Shown piece by piece: positions 16,319 through 25,041 of a stretch of 64,000 nucleotides of DNA. Location: NCBI RefSeq assembly GCF_900102625.1, contig NZ_FMZC01000006.1, forward strand, positions 1 to 64,000, read 5' to 3'. Below the pieces are notes generated by a model. The model was not told where the DNA came from. It worked only from the letters and a program-made list of their open reading frames with translations, and ran no database searches. Each line of letters starts with the position of its first letter. The stretch's first letter is position 1. Origin of the DNA: Paracidovorax valerianellae. Lineage in GTDB: Bacteria > Pseudomonadota > Gammaproteobacteria > Burkholderiales > Burkholderiaceae_C. The position numbers and the translations under genes are program-made.

Positions 16319-17485
16319 ATGGACTTTGAACTGACCGAAGACCAGCGCGCCTTCGCCGAGACCGCCCGCGATTTCGCGCGGGCCGAGCTCGCGCCGCATG
16401 CCGCCCACTGGGACGCCGAGGGCATCTTCCCGCGCGAGGCGATCGCCAAGGCCGGCGCCCTCGGCTTTTGCGGGCTGTACGCCCCCGAAAGGGCCGGCGG
16501 CCTCGGCCTGCCGCGGCTCGACGCCACCATGGTGTTCGAGGAAATGGCCGCGGTGGACCCTTCCACCACTGCCTTCATCACGATCCACAACATGGCGACC
16601 TGGATGCTGGGCACCTGGGCCACCGATGCCGTGCGCGACCACTGGGGGCCGCTGCTGACCAGCGGCGAAAAGCTCGCCTCGTATTGCCTGACCGAACCGG
16701 GCGCGGGGTCGGACGCGGCGTCGCTCAAGACCCGGGCCGAGTTCGTGGGCGACGAATACATCATCAACGGCGCCAAGGCCTTCATCAGCGGTGCGGGCAG
16801 CACCGACGTGCTGGTGCTCATGGCGCGCACAGGCGATGCCGCATCGGGCGCGGGCGGCATCACCGCCTTTGCCGTGCCGGCCGATGCGCCCGGCATCAGC
16901 TACGGCAAGAAGGAAGAAAAGATGGGCTGGAACAGCCAGCCCACCCGCACCATCAGCTTCGACAACGTGCGCATTCCGGCCGACCACCGGCTGGGCGCCG
17001 AGGGCGAGGGTTTCAAGATCGCCATGAAAGGGCTGGACGGCGGGCGCATCAACATCGCCACCTGCTCGGTGGGCGCGGCGCAAGGCGCGCTGGCCCAGGC
17101 GCAGCAGTACATGCACGACCGCAAGCAGTTCGGCAAGCCCATCGCAAGCTTTCAGGCGCTGCAGTTCAAGCTGGCCGACATGGCGACCGAGCTGGTCGCG
17201 GCGCGCCAGATGGTGCGGCTGGCGGCCGCCAAGCTCGACGCCGGAGCCCGCGATGCCAGCACCTATTGCGCCATGGCCAAGCGCTTCGCCACCGACGCGG
17301 GCTTCAACGTGTGCAACGAGGCGCTGCAACTGCACGGCGGCTACGGCTACATCCGCGAATACCCGCTGGAGCGGCTGATGCGCGATGCCCGCGTCCACCA
17401 GATCCTGGAGGGCACGAACGAGATCATGCGGGTGATCATCGCCCGCCGCATGCTCGAAGGCGACGCGCCCGATGCGATCCGCTGA
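16319..17485 (+). CDS. Acyl-CoA dehydrogenase (isobutyryl-CoA dehydrogenase type)
   Basis: A flavoprotein of 388 residues that should oxidise isobutyryl-CoA to methacrylyl-CoA in valine breakdown. It has the ACAD N-terminal helix bundle (FELTEDQRAFAETARDFAR), the FAD/substrate motif YCLTEPGAGSDAASLKT, and the C-terminal QLHGGYGYIREYPLERLMRD with the ILEGTNEIMR region carrying the catalytic glutamate. Its position between mmsA and mmsB supports the isobutyryl-CoA assignment. By sequence alone, a short-chain acyl-CoA substrate is all that is certain. Confidence 0.9.
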   Translation: MDFELTEDQRAFAETARDFARAELAPHAAHWDAEGIFPREAIAKAGALGFCGLYAPERAGGLGLPRLDATMVFEEMAAVDPSTTAFITIHNMATWMLGTWATDAVRDHWGPLLTSGEKLASYCLTEPGAGSDAASLKTRAEFVGDEYIINGAKAFISGAGSTDVLVLMARTGDAASGAGGITAFAVPADAPGISYGKKEEKMGWNSQPTRTISFDNVRIPADHRLGAEGEGFKIAMKGLDGGRINIATCSVGAAQGALAQAQQYMHDRKQFGKPIASFQALQFKLADMATELVAARQMVRLAAAKLDAGARDASTYCAMAKRFATDAGFNVCNEALQLHGGYGYIREYPLERLMRDARVHQILEGTNEIMRVIIARRMLEGDAPDAIR

Positions 17486-17493
17486 ATCGGCGT

Positions 17494-17558
17494 TACTATT
17501 ATTTTCATAGCATAACCCCCTAGTGCTGATTGCGCTGGAGGCCTATTTCATTCAAAAC
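17494..17558. repeat. Dispersed repeat copy 1
   Basis: A 65-base copy: a hairpin-forming CTATTATTTTCATAG followed after about 18 bases by ATTGCGCTGGAGGCC and a CATTCAAA tail. It lies between the acyl-CoA dehydrogenase gene and mmsB. It is one of five copies in the window. Confidence 0.75.
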
Positions 17559-17575
17559 CAACAGGAGACAATTCC

Positions 17576-18472
17576 ATGAAGATCGCATTCATCGGCCTGG
17601 GCAACATGGGCGGCCCGATGGCGCTCAACCTGCACAAGGCGGGGCATGACGTCAGCGCGTTCGATCTGTCCCAGCCCGCCCGCGACAAGCTCGCCGAAGG
17701 CGGCGTGGCCATTGCCGCCGACGCGGCGGCCTGCGTGCAGGGGGCGGAAGTCGTCATCAGCATGCTGCCGGCCAGCCAGCACGTGGAGTCGCTGTACCTT
17801 GGCAACGCGCAGCAGCCCGGCCTGCTGCCGCTGCTGGCGGCGGGCACGCTGGTGATCGACTGCTCGACCATCGCCGCCGCCACGTCGCGCAAGGTGGCCG
17901 AGGCCGCACAGGCGCGCGGCATGGCCTTCATCGACGCGCCCGTGTCGGGCGGCACGAACGGCGCCGTGGCCGGCACGTTGACCTTCATGATCGGCGGGAG
18001 CACGGCCGACCTGGAGCGCGCCCGTCCACTGCTGGAGAAGATGGGCGCCAACCTGTTCCACGCGGGCGCCGTGGGCGCAGGGCAGACGGCCAAGATCTGC
18101 AACAACATGCTGCTCGGCATCCTGATGGCCGGCACCAGCGAAGCCATCGCCCTGGGCGTGGCCAACGGGCTGGACCCGAAGGTGCTGTCCGAAATCATGC
18201 GCCGCAGTTCGGGCGGCAACTGGGCGCTGGAAAAGTACAACCCCTACCCCGGCGTGATGGACACCGCGCCGGCTAGCAAAAGCTACGCCGGCGGCTTCGG
18301 CACGGATCTGATGCTGAAAGACCTGGGCCTGGCCCAGGAAAACGCCATGGCCGTGAAGGCGGCCACGCCGCTGGGCGGACTGGCACGCAGCCTGTACGCC
18401 GCGCACAGCCTGGCCGGCCACGGTGCGCTGGACTTCTCCAGCATCATCCAGGCGGTGCAGAAAAAGGGCTGA
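17576..18472 (+). CDS. mmsB: 3-hydroxyisobutyrate dehydrogenase
   Basis: This enzyme oxidises 3-hydroxyisobutyrate to methylmalonate semialdehyde with NAD, feeding MmsA. The 298-residue protein has the N-terminal Rossmann motif (FIGLGNMGGPMALNL), the DAPVSGGTNGAVAGTL substrate loop and the catalytic lysine region GQTAKICNNMLLG. A ribosome binding site (CAGGAGA) follows a dispersed repeat. With mmsA and the acyl-CoA dehydrogenase it covers most of the lower valine pathway; enoyl-CoA hydratase and hydroxyisobutyryl-CoA hydrolase are not in the window. Confidence 0.95.
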   Translation: MKIAFIGLGNMGGPMALNLHKAGHDVSAFDLSQPARDKLAEGGVAIAADAAACVQGAEVVISMLPASQHVESLYLGNAQQPGLLPLLAAGTLVIDCSTIAAATSRKVAEAAQARGMAFIDAPVSGGTNGAVAGTLTFMIGGSTADLERARPLLEKMGANLFHAGAVGAGQTAKICNNMLLGILMAGTSEAIALGVANGLDPKVLSEIMRRSSGGNWALEKYNPYPGVMDTAPASKSYAGGFGTDLMLKDLGLAQENAMAVKAATPLGGLARSLYAAHSLAGHGALDFSSIIQAVQKKG

Positions 18473-18484
18473 CCTGGGTTTGTT

Positions 18485-18517
18485 GGCCTGGCCTGGCCTA
18501 GCCTGGCCTTGCCGGCC
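18485..18517. repeat. GGCCT short tandem repeat between convergent genes
   Basis: About six degenerate units of (T)GGCCTG/GGCCTA are followed by a T-run. The stretch can fold and may act as a bidirectional terminator between mmsB and the protease gene. Confidence 0.5.
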
Positions 18518-18525
18518 TGCTTTTT

Positions 18526-19119
18526 TCAGCCCCGCGGCCGCAGCACCATGCGATCGCGGCCGATCTCCACGTCGAAGTGCTGCAGAAAGTTCTGGCCCAG
18601 CAGCGCGTCTTCCTCGTCGTCGCCCGTGTAGCCCGTGCCCACACGCAGGCCCGACACGGCCAGCGACCGCACGGTGACCGAATCGGCCGCTACCACGCGG
18701 CCTTCTCGCGTGCCATTGGCGGTGCGAAACTGCGTGCGCTCGCCGCCTGACAGGCCGGCCTTGCTGGCGAGCGCGTCGGTCACGCTGACCAGGCTGGCGC
18801 CGGTGTCCACCATGAACATCACCGGCTGGCCGTTCACCGTGCCGGCCACGCGAAAGTGGCCGTCGCGGTGGCGCGGGATGACCAGCGCGCCCTCGGCCGT
18901 CACGCTGGCGCCGCGCGGCTTGAGGAAATGGTCCATCGCCACGTAGAGCACGCCCATCACCGCCAGCCAGAACGCCAGAATGCCCCACAGCCCGCGCCGC
19001 GCCAACGAGCGCGTGCGCCGCTCGCCGGGCAGGTGCGCGTCTTCCACATCGACGATTTCGCTCGCGCCTTTCACGCCGCTGCGGTGTGCGTGCCCGCGGT
19101 CTTCGCTGTCCGATCCCAT
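18526..19119 (-). CDS. Membrane-anchored retropepsin-like aspartic protease (TIGR02281 type)
   Basis: A 197-residue protein with a cytoplasmic polar N-terminus, one membrane helix at about residues 46-66 (LWGILAFWLAVMGVLYVA) and a periplasmic clan-AA protease domain. The catalytic aspartate lies in MFMVDTGASLVSV, and the second conserved motif is DALLGQNFLQHFDVEI. It would act as a dimer. Physiological substrates of this proteobacterial family are not known. A 360-base region without a gene separates it from divergent sodC. Confidence 0.88.
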   Translation of the reverse strand: MGSDSEDRGHAHRSGVKGASEIVDVEDAHLPGERRTRSLARRGLWGILAFWLAVMGVLYVAMDHFLKPRGASVTAEGALVIPRHRDGHFRVAGTVNGQPVMFMVDTGASLVSVTDALASKAGLSGGERTQFRTANGTREGRVVAADSVTVRSLAVSGLRVGTGYTGDDEEDALLGQNFLQHFDVEIGRDRMVLRPRG

Positions 19120-19481
19120 GGCCTGGCTCCTCTTCGATGGCTGTGCTGGCTGCGTGTCCGAGCGGACGAGTATGGCCCATGCATCCGGCGCATCGCCGCC
19201 CTTGTCCTACGCCCGGCGCGAACGCATGAGTCCATCCTCGGGCCTTCGCCCGCGGCGGCCTCGGACCGGCTTTTTTGCCGGCGCTGCCAGCGGCGTTTCG
19301 CCGGGGCGAGCGCAGTGCGCCCTCCCACCACGGCAGTCCGGACAAAAGGCAGGCTGGCGATGCCTTCGTACCCCGGCCGGCAACGCTTCACACCGTGTGC
19401 CGGCCCCGCTCTTTGTCAGCTTCCGTCCGCTCTTTTTTCATCGTTTTGACCTTGTCCCGTCGCTTCATTTCAGGAGAAACC
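19120..19481. other. Intergenic region between the protease gene and sodC, no gene seen
   Basis: I see no convincing reading frame or RNA here. It must hold the divergent promoters of the protease and sodC. The last 40 bases are less GC-rich and carry the sodC ribosome binding site. Confidence 0.5.
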
Positions 19482-20195
19482 ATGGCCCGTCTTCCCAACA
19501 CGCTCCGCACCCCTACCCCGCGCCATCGCAGCCGTGCAGGCCTTGCGGCCGGCGGTGCCGCCCTGGCGGCCATGCTGTTCCTCGCAGGTTGCGCGGGCGG
19601 CACCAGCAGCGCCGACAACTCCCGCTCCGCCGTGGCGAAAACCCCGGTGCCCGGCCCCGAGCGCGCCATGGCGACGGCCCGGCTGGTCACGCCCCAAAGC
19701 GCGCCTGCCGGCAATGCCGTGCTGACCGACACCGCAGCAGGCGTGGAAGTCGCCATCCAGGTGCAGGGCCTGGCACCCGGCCAGCACGGCTTTCACATCC
19801 ACGCCAACGGCGCCTGCGCCCCCGGGCCGGACGCCGCCACGGGCCAGACGGTCGCCTTCGGCGCGGCAGGCGGGCACTTCGACCCCGGCATGTCCAAGAA
19901 GCACGGCCGCCCAGGCCAATCGGCGCACGAGGCGCATGCGGGCGAGCTGCCCAACATTCCGGTGGGCGACGACGGCCGCGGCAGCGTGCGCTACGTGAAC
20001 TCCAACATCACGCTCACGCCGGGCAAGGCCTCGGTGGTCGGCCGGGCGCTGGTGGTGCATGAAAAGGAAGACGACTACACCACCAACCCCGCCGGCAATT
20101 CCGGCGGCCGGCTGCTGTGCGGCGTGATCGAACCTGCGCTCGCCAGCACCGTGGTGGGCGACAAGGCCGCCGTCCCGTCGCTGCTGGTGCGTTGA
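19482..20195 (+). CDS. sodC: Cu/Zn superoxide dismutase, lipoprotein
   Basis: The protein dismutates superoxide in the cell envelope. The 237-residue precursor has a lipoprotein signal with lipobox LAGC, a Ser/Ala/Pro linker, then the SodC domain. Copper ligands lie in GFHIHANG and GRALVVHEKEDDY, bridging and zinc ligands in GGHFDPGMSKKHG and SAHEAHAGELPN, and the C-terminal disulfide partner in GGRLLCGVI. The start at 19482 follows TCAGGAG. Its stop overlaps the start of the TonB receptor gene by one base (TGATG), which indicates translational coupling of antioxidant and metal-uptake genes. Confidence 0.93.
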   Translation: MARLPNTLRTPTPRHRSRAGLAAGGAALAAMLFLAGCAGGTSSADNSRSAVAKTPVPGPERAMATARLVTPQSAPAGNAVLTDTAAGVEVAIQVQGLAPGQHGFHIHANGACAPGPDAATGQTVAFGAAGGHFDPGMSKKHGRPGQSAHEAHAGELPNIPVGDDGRGSVRYVNSNITLTPGKASVVGRALVVHEKEDDYTTNPAGNSGGRLLCGVIEPALASTVVGDKAAVPSLLVR

Positions 20196-22414
20196 TGGCC
20201 GGCGCACAGCCTGCGCCCGATGGGTTCGGCGCAGGCCGGGCAGCATCCTTGGCGATGCGTTCGCTGGGTTCGATCGCACGCCGGCTCGGGCCGGGGCCAA
20301 TGCCCCCTTTCGCGCGCCGCGTGAGCCCGCAGGCCGCCTTGCTGTGCTGCGCGCTGGCGTCCTTCGGCCCGGCCCTGGCACAGGCCAGTGCCGATACGCC
20401 CACTTCCACTTCCGCGCCCACCGCCACCCTGCCCGCGGTGAAGGTCGAAGGCCACGCCGAGGCGCAGCGGCGCTTCGACGCTGCCGCCAGCCACACCAGC
20501 GTGGCGGTCGATGCGTTCACCACGCCCAGCCCGCTCGTCAACCTGTCCGAACTGCTCTCGGCTCAGGCAGGCGTCGTGGCGCTGGACCGGCAGAACTACG
20601 CGCAGGACCTGCAGATCGCGGTGCGCGGCTTCGGCGCACGCTCCACCTTCGGGGTGCGGGGCGTGCGCATTCTGGTGGACGGCATTCCGGCCACCATGCC
20701 GGACGGGCAAGGCCAGGCGGCCACGGCGCAACTGCAGTCGGCCTCGCAGGTCGAGGTGCTGCGCGGGCCGCTGGCGCAGCTGTATGGCAACGCGGCCGGC
20801 GGCGTGCTGCAGGTCACCACGCGCGAGCCGCGCGAAGGCGGCGGTGCGGCGGCCTCGGTGGCGGCGGGATCGTTCGGACAGCGGCTGGTGGATGCCTCGC
20901 TCGACTTCGGCGACCGCACGCTGGGCGGGTTGGTCGATGTCTCGCACTTCGAGACCGACGGCTGGCGGGACCACAGCGCCGCGCGGCGCACGCACCTGAA
21001 CGGCAAGCTGGTGGCACGGCCCGACGCCGACACCAAGATCACCGCGCTGCTCAATCTGTATGACCAGCCCTTGGCGCAAGACCCGCTGGGCCTGACACGG
21101 GCGCAGGTCAACGCCAATCCGCGGCAGGCGCCGTCGGTGGCGGGCGACTTCGACACGCGCAAATCGGTGGCGCAGAACCAGTTCGGCGTGGTGCTGGAGC
21201 GGCAGTTGAACGAGGCGGACAGCGTGCGCGTGCGCGCCTACGGCGGCACACGGTCGCTCACCCAGTTTCTGTCGTTCAGCGGCGCAGCAGCCAACAGCGC
21301 TGGCGGCGTGGTGGACCTGGACCGCGACTATTACGGCCTGGGCGTGGCGTGGACGCACACCGTGCGCCGTGCCTCGGGCCTGCCGTTGACCTGGACGCTG
21401 GGCCTGGATGCCGACCGGCTCTCCGAGCACCGGCAGGGCTTCGTCAACAACAACGGCACCCCCGGAGCGCTGCGCCGCGATGAGCAGGACCGCGCGGGCA
21501 ACACCGACCTCTTCGCCCAGGTGGACGCCTGGCTGTCGCCCACGTGGCGGGCGGTGGCCGGCCTGCGGGCCAGCCGCGTGCGCGCCGATGTGGCCGACCG
21601 GTTCGTCAACGCCGCCAACCCGGACGACAGCGGCCAGCGCACCTGGCGCCAGACCAGCCCGGTGCTGGGCCTGGTATGGACCGCGACCGACCAGCTCAAC
21701 CTGTACGCCAACCTGGGCCGCGGTTTCGAAACGCCCACGCTGGCTGAAATGGCCTACAGCCCCGGCAACACCGGCCCCAACTACGGCCTGAATGCCTCGC
21801 GCAGCCGGCAGATGGAGATCGGTGCCAAGTGGCAGGGAGCGGTGCACCGCATCGAAACGGCGTGGTTCGACGCCCAAAGTCGCGGCGAGATCGTGCCCGC
21901 CGCCACGGTGAACGGCCGCACGGTCTACCAGAACGCCGACCGGGTGCGCCGGCGCGGGCTGGAGGTGGCGTGGAGCGCCCAGGCCGGCGCCTTCAAGCCG
22001 CGGGCCGCGTACACGTACCTGGATGCGTTCTTCGACAGCCCGTACGCCGTGGCAGGCGGGGCCACGGTGCCCTCTGGCAACCGGTTGCCCGGCACCGCGC
22101 GCCATGTGGTGCAGCTGGCGCTGGACCATGCCCTTTCACCCGCCTGGCAATGGGGCGCGACGCTCGATGTGTCGGGCAAGGTCTACTCCAACGACGTGAA
22201 CACCGAGGCCGCCAGCGGCTTCGCGGTCGCCGGGCTGCGCGCGGGCTATGCCTTCCGCACGGGCGACACCCGCTGGCAGGCGTGGGCACGGCTCGACAAC
22301 CTGTTCGACCGACGCTATGCCGGATCGCTCATCGTGAACGACGGCAACGGCCGGTTCTTCGAGCCCGCAGCGGGCCGCCGCATCATGGTGGGGCTGCGCG
22401 CGCAGTTCCTTTAA
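20195..22414 (+). CDS. TonB-dependent outer-membrane receptor
   Basis: An outer-membrane transporter for an iron chelate or other metal complex. About 739 residues from the ATG at 20195; an ATG at 20300 in front of a better signal peptide (AALLCCALASFGPALAQA) may be the true start. A TonB-box-like segment precedes the plug domain (LNQ-like VRGFGARSTFGVRGVRILVDGIP, EVLRGPLAQLYGNAAGGV). The 22-stranded barrel ends in WARLDNLFDRRYAGS and a C-terminal aromatic (RAQFL). It is translationally coupled to sodC. The barrel resembles FecA/PfeA-type receptors, but the ligand cannot be read from sequence. Confidence 0.9.
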   Translation: MAGAQPAPDGFGAGRAASLAMRSLGSIARRLGPGPMPPFARRVSPQAALLCCALASFGPALAQASADTPTSTSAPTATLPAVKVEGHAEAQRRFDAAASHTSVAVDAFTTPSPLVNLSELLSAQAGVVALDRQNYAQDLQIAVRGFGARSTFGVRGVRILVDGIPATMPDGQGQAATAQLQSASQVEVLRGPLAQLYGNAAGGVLQVTTREPREGGGAAASVAAGSFGQRLVDASLDFGDRTLGGLVDVSHFETDGWRDHSAARRTHLNGKLVARPDADTKITALLNLYDQPLAQDPLGLTRAQVNANPRQAPSVAGDFDTRKSVAQNQFGVVLERQLNEADSVRVRAYGGTRSLTQFLSFSGAAANSAGGVVDLDRDYYGLGVAWTHTVRRASGLPLTWTLGLDADRLSEHRQGFVNNNGTPGALRRDEQDRAGNTDLFAQVDAWLSPTWRAVAGLRASRVRADVADRFVNAANPDDSGQRTWRQTSPVLGLVWTATDQLNLYANLGRGFETPTLAEMAYSPGNTGPNYGLNASRSRQMEIGAKWQGAVHRIETAWFDAQSRGEIVPAATVNGRTVYQNADRVRRRGLEVAWSAQAGAFKPRAAYTYLDAFFDSPYAVAGGATVPSGNRLPGTARHVVQLALDHALSPAWQWGATLDVSGKVYSNDVNTEAASGFAVAGLRAGYAFRTGDTRWQAWARLDNLFDRRYAGSLIVNDGNGRFFEPAAGRRIMVGLRAQFL

Positions 22415-22480
22415 GCGCCTGTGCAGGCAAGGCGCAGCACGAAGGCGGCGCCGTCCCGCGCGTGCGTCGGGCCTGCGCGG

Positions 22481-23323
22481 TCAGCCGCCCTCGCACACCA
22501 CGCGCTGCTCGCCCAGGCCGGTCGCGCCCAGGCGCATCACGTCGCCGGGCTGCAGAAAGCGCGGCGGTTTCTGCCCCAGGCCGACGCCGGCGGGCGTGCC
22601 GGTGAGCACGATGTCGCCCGGCTCCAGCGTCATGAACTGGCTGATGTACGACAGCACCCTCGGCACCCCGAAGATGAAGTTGCGCGTGTTCCCGTCCTGC
22701 ATGCGCTGGCCGTTCACCTCCAGCCAGAGGGCGATGGCGTGCGGGTCGGGCACCTCGTCGGCCGTCACCAGCCATGGGCCGATGGGCGCGAAGGTGTCGT
22801 AGGCCTTGCCCTTGTCCCACTGCCCGCCCCGCTCCATCTGGTAGCTGCGCTCGGAGACATCGTTGGCCAGCACGTAGCCGGCCACATGCTCCAGCGCCGC
22901 CGCTTCGGACACGTGCTGCGCGCGCGTGCCGATGACGATGCCCAGCTCCACCTCCCAGTCGGCCTTCTGCGCGCCGGGCGGGATGCGCACCGGGTCGGTC
23001 GGCCCGCTCAGCGCGGTGGTGGCTTTCATGAACAGCACCGGTTCGGCCGGCGCGGGCAGACCGGCCTCGGCGGCGTGGTCGGCGTAGTTCAGCCCCACGC
23101 AGACGATCTTGCCCACGCCCGCCACCGGGCAGCCCAGGCGCACCGCACCGGCCACGACCGGCAGGCGGGCGGTGTCCAGCGCCGCGAGTGCGGACAGCGT
23201 GCGGGGCGACAACTGCGCCGGGCCGATGTCGGGCAGCAGCATGGACAGGTCGCGCAGCACCCCTTGCGCATCGACCAGCCCGGCACGCTCTGCGCCCGGC
23301 TGGCCGTATCGGATCAATTTCAT
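22481..23323 (-). CDS. Fumarylacetoacetate hydrolase family protein
   Basis: This 280-residue enzyme has the FAH fold: the metal-binding glutamates in DWEVELGIVIG and an aspartate in VLANDVSERSYQ, plus GPWLVTADEVPD and TGTPAGVGLGQ. An N-terminal domain begins MKLIRYGQ. Members hydrolyse or decarboxylate 2-oxo acids in aromatic and sugar-acid breakdown, often as acylpyruvases or ureidoglycolate-lyase-like proteins. The neighbours (TonB receptor, chromate transporter) give no pathway clue. It is convergent with the receptor gene. Confidence 0.9.
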   Translation of the reverse strand: MKLIRYGQPGAERAGLVDAQGVLRDLSMLLPDIGPAQLSPRTLSALAALDTARLPVVAGAVRLGCPVAGVGKIVCVGLNYADHAAEAGLPAPAEPVLFMKATTALSGPTDPVRIPPGAQKADWEVELGIVIGTRAQHVSEAAALEHVAGYVLANDVSERSYQMERGGQWDKGKAYDTFAPIGPWLVTADEVPDPHAIALWLEVNGQRMQDGNTRNFIFGVPRVLSYISQFMTLEPGDIVLTGTPAGVGLGQKPPRFLQPGDVMRLGATGLGEQRVVCEGG

Positions 23324-23376
23324 GGCAACTCCTTCGCGGCGCCTGCCGCCAGCGCATCTTAGGGGCAGACATGAAT

Positions 23377-23441
23377 GCTATTATTTTCATAGCGCAACAC
23401 CGTTGATTTGATTGCGCTGGAGGCCATTTTCATTCAAACCC
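23377..23441. repeat. Dispersed repeat copy 2
   Basis: GCTATTATTTTCATAGC hairpin, an 18-base spacer, then GATTGCGCTGGAGGCC and CATTCAAACCC. It is nearly identical to copy 1. It lies in the divergent region before the chromate transporter, where I see no gene between 23324 and 23620. Confidence 0.75.
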
Positions 23442-23620
23442 ATCCGTCGGGTTGCGTCACGGCCGCCGCTGCGGCAGGCGATGGTTGCGCACCCGCCGCA
23501 GGCTGCGGCCGGGCGTAACATCGGCGCGCTGGCCGTGCCCGCCAGCGGACGGCGGCGCCCGCTGCGCCGTCCGGCGCGGTGGCACGGCGATCGCCCCCTT
23601 ACGCCCGCCCTGAAGCCGCC

Positions 23621-24229
23621 ATGCCCGAACCCCTGCCGCCCCCTGCCCCCGTCGCCCCGCCCCGTGCTGCCGAAAGCCGGCCGCAGCCGAAGCACCTGAC
23701 CGATCTCTTCTGGTCGTTCACCCTCCTGGCGCTGCAGGGCTTCGGCGGCGTGCTGGCCGTGGTGCAGCGCGAACTGGTGGAACGCAAGGGCTGGCTCACC
23801 AACGAGGAGTTTCTCGAAGACTGGGCCGTGGCGCAGATCCTGCCGGGTCCCAACGTGGTCAACCTGGCCGTGGTGATCGGCGACCGCTACTTCGGCCTGC
23901 GGGGCGCGCTGGTGGCGCTGGCCGGCATGCTGCTTTTCCCGCTGCTGCTGGTGCTGGCCCTCGCGGTGGTCTATGCCCGGTTCGCCGAGCATGCCGCGGT
24001 GGGCGGCGCCCTGCGCGGCATGGGCGCGGTGGCGGCCGGCCTGGTGGCGGGCGTGGCGCTGCGCATGGCCGGAGCGTTGCGCACCCATCCGCTGGGGCCA
24101 TGGGTGGGCGCGGTCCTCGTGGCGGCGACCTTCGGCACCATGGCGCTGCTGCGCTGGCCGCTGGCCTGGGTGCTGCCCTTGGTGGGCGGCGCGGCCTGCG
24201 CGCTCACCTGGCGAAAGCTGGCGCCATGA
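23621..24229 (+). CDS. Chromate transporter, first half-size subunit (CHR family)
   Basis: A 202-residue CHR-domain protein. It has the signature FTLLALQGFGGVLAVVQREL, the conserved QILPGPNVVNLAVVIG, then hydrophobic helices (ALVALAGMLLFPLLLVLALAVVY and onward). Short CHR proteins work as pairs of six-helix halves in opposite membrane orientation to export chromate. The partner gene begins in an ATGA overlap. I take the ATG at 23621; an upstream in-frame ATG at 23579 is less likely because the N-terminus is already a long polar Pro-rich tail. Confidence 0.9.
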   Translation: MPEPLPPPAPVAPPRAAESRPQPKHLTDLFWSFTLLALQGFGGVLAVVQRELVERKGWLTNEEFLEDWAVAQILPGPNVVNLAVVIGDRYFGLRGALVALAGMLLFPLLLVLALAVVYARFAEHAAVGGALRGMGAVAAGLVAGVALRMAGALRTHPLGPWVGAVLVAATFGTMALLRWPLAWVLPLVGGAACALTWRKLAP

Positions 24230-24825
24230 CGCCCGCCGCCACCATCGCCATGCAGCCGCTGGACTGGCTGAACCTGTTTCTTTACTACCTGTCGATCTCG
24301 CTGCTCGCGGTGGGCGGCGCCATCGCCGCGGCGCCCGACATGCACCGCTTTCTGGTCGAACGCCAGGGCTGGATTACCGACCTGCAGTTCAACGCGTCCG
24401 TCGCCATCGCGCAGGCCGCGCCGGGGCCCAACGTGCTGTTCGTCGGCCTGCTGGGCTGGAACGTGGGCCTCAACGCCGGCGGCCCGGGGGCCGCCGGCTG
24501 GACTGCTGCCACGCTGGGCATGGTGCTCTGCCTGGTCGGCATCATGCTGCCCAGCACCGTGCTGACCTGGCTGGCCACGCGCTGGGGCCACCGCAACAAG
24601 CACCGGCGCAGCGTGCGCGCCTTCAAGCAGGGCATGGCGCCGGTGGTGATCGGGCTGCTGCTGGCCACCGCGTGGCTGCTGGGCAGCGCCCACCACGGCG
24701 CCGGCACCGACCCGCGCCTGTGGCTGCTGAGCGGGGCCTGCGCGCTGGTGGTTTGGCGCACGCGGCTGCACCTGCTATGGCTGCTCGGCGCGGGCGCGCT
24801 GCTGGGGGCCTTGGGCGTGGTTTGA
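24226..24825 (+). CDS. Chromate transporter, second half-size subunit (CHR family)
   Basis: A 199-residue partner of the previous gene, sharing the ATGA stop-start overlap. It has the CHR motifs YYLSISLLAVGGAIAAAPDM and IAQAAPGPNVLFVGLLG, with several further membrane helices. Together the two encode a heterodimeric short-chain CHR transporter. Substrate (chromate) is by family. A short GC hairpin just after the stop (about 24826-24838) may terminate transcription. Confidence 0.9.
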   Translation: MTPAATIAMQPLDWLNLFLYYLSISLLAVGGAIAAAPDMHRFLVERQGWITDLQFNASVAIAQAAPGPNVLFVGLLGWNVGLNAGGPGAAGWTAATLGMVLCLVGIMLPSTVLTWLATRWGHRNKHRRSVRAFKQGMAPVVIGLLLATAWLLGSAHHGAGTDPRLWLLSGACALVVWRTRLHLLWLLGAGALLGALGVV

Positions 24826-25041
24826 CGGGGCGCCGCCCCGCGTGCAGCAAAGCTTGTTTGTCCGACCCGGCCGTGCAGGTTTAGCCGCTGTCTTACCGGG
24901 CCGGCCGTCGCGCGCCGCAACAATGGGCCCGGCGCATCCGCATCAGGCGGGGCCGGCCCCCGGCCGGAGCGTCGACATCCGGTTCCTCGCGGCCCGTGCC
25001 TTTTCGGCGGGCCTGTCTTGTTCGCAATCCAAGGAGACTCC

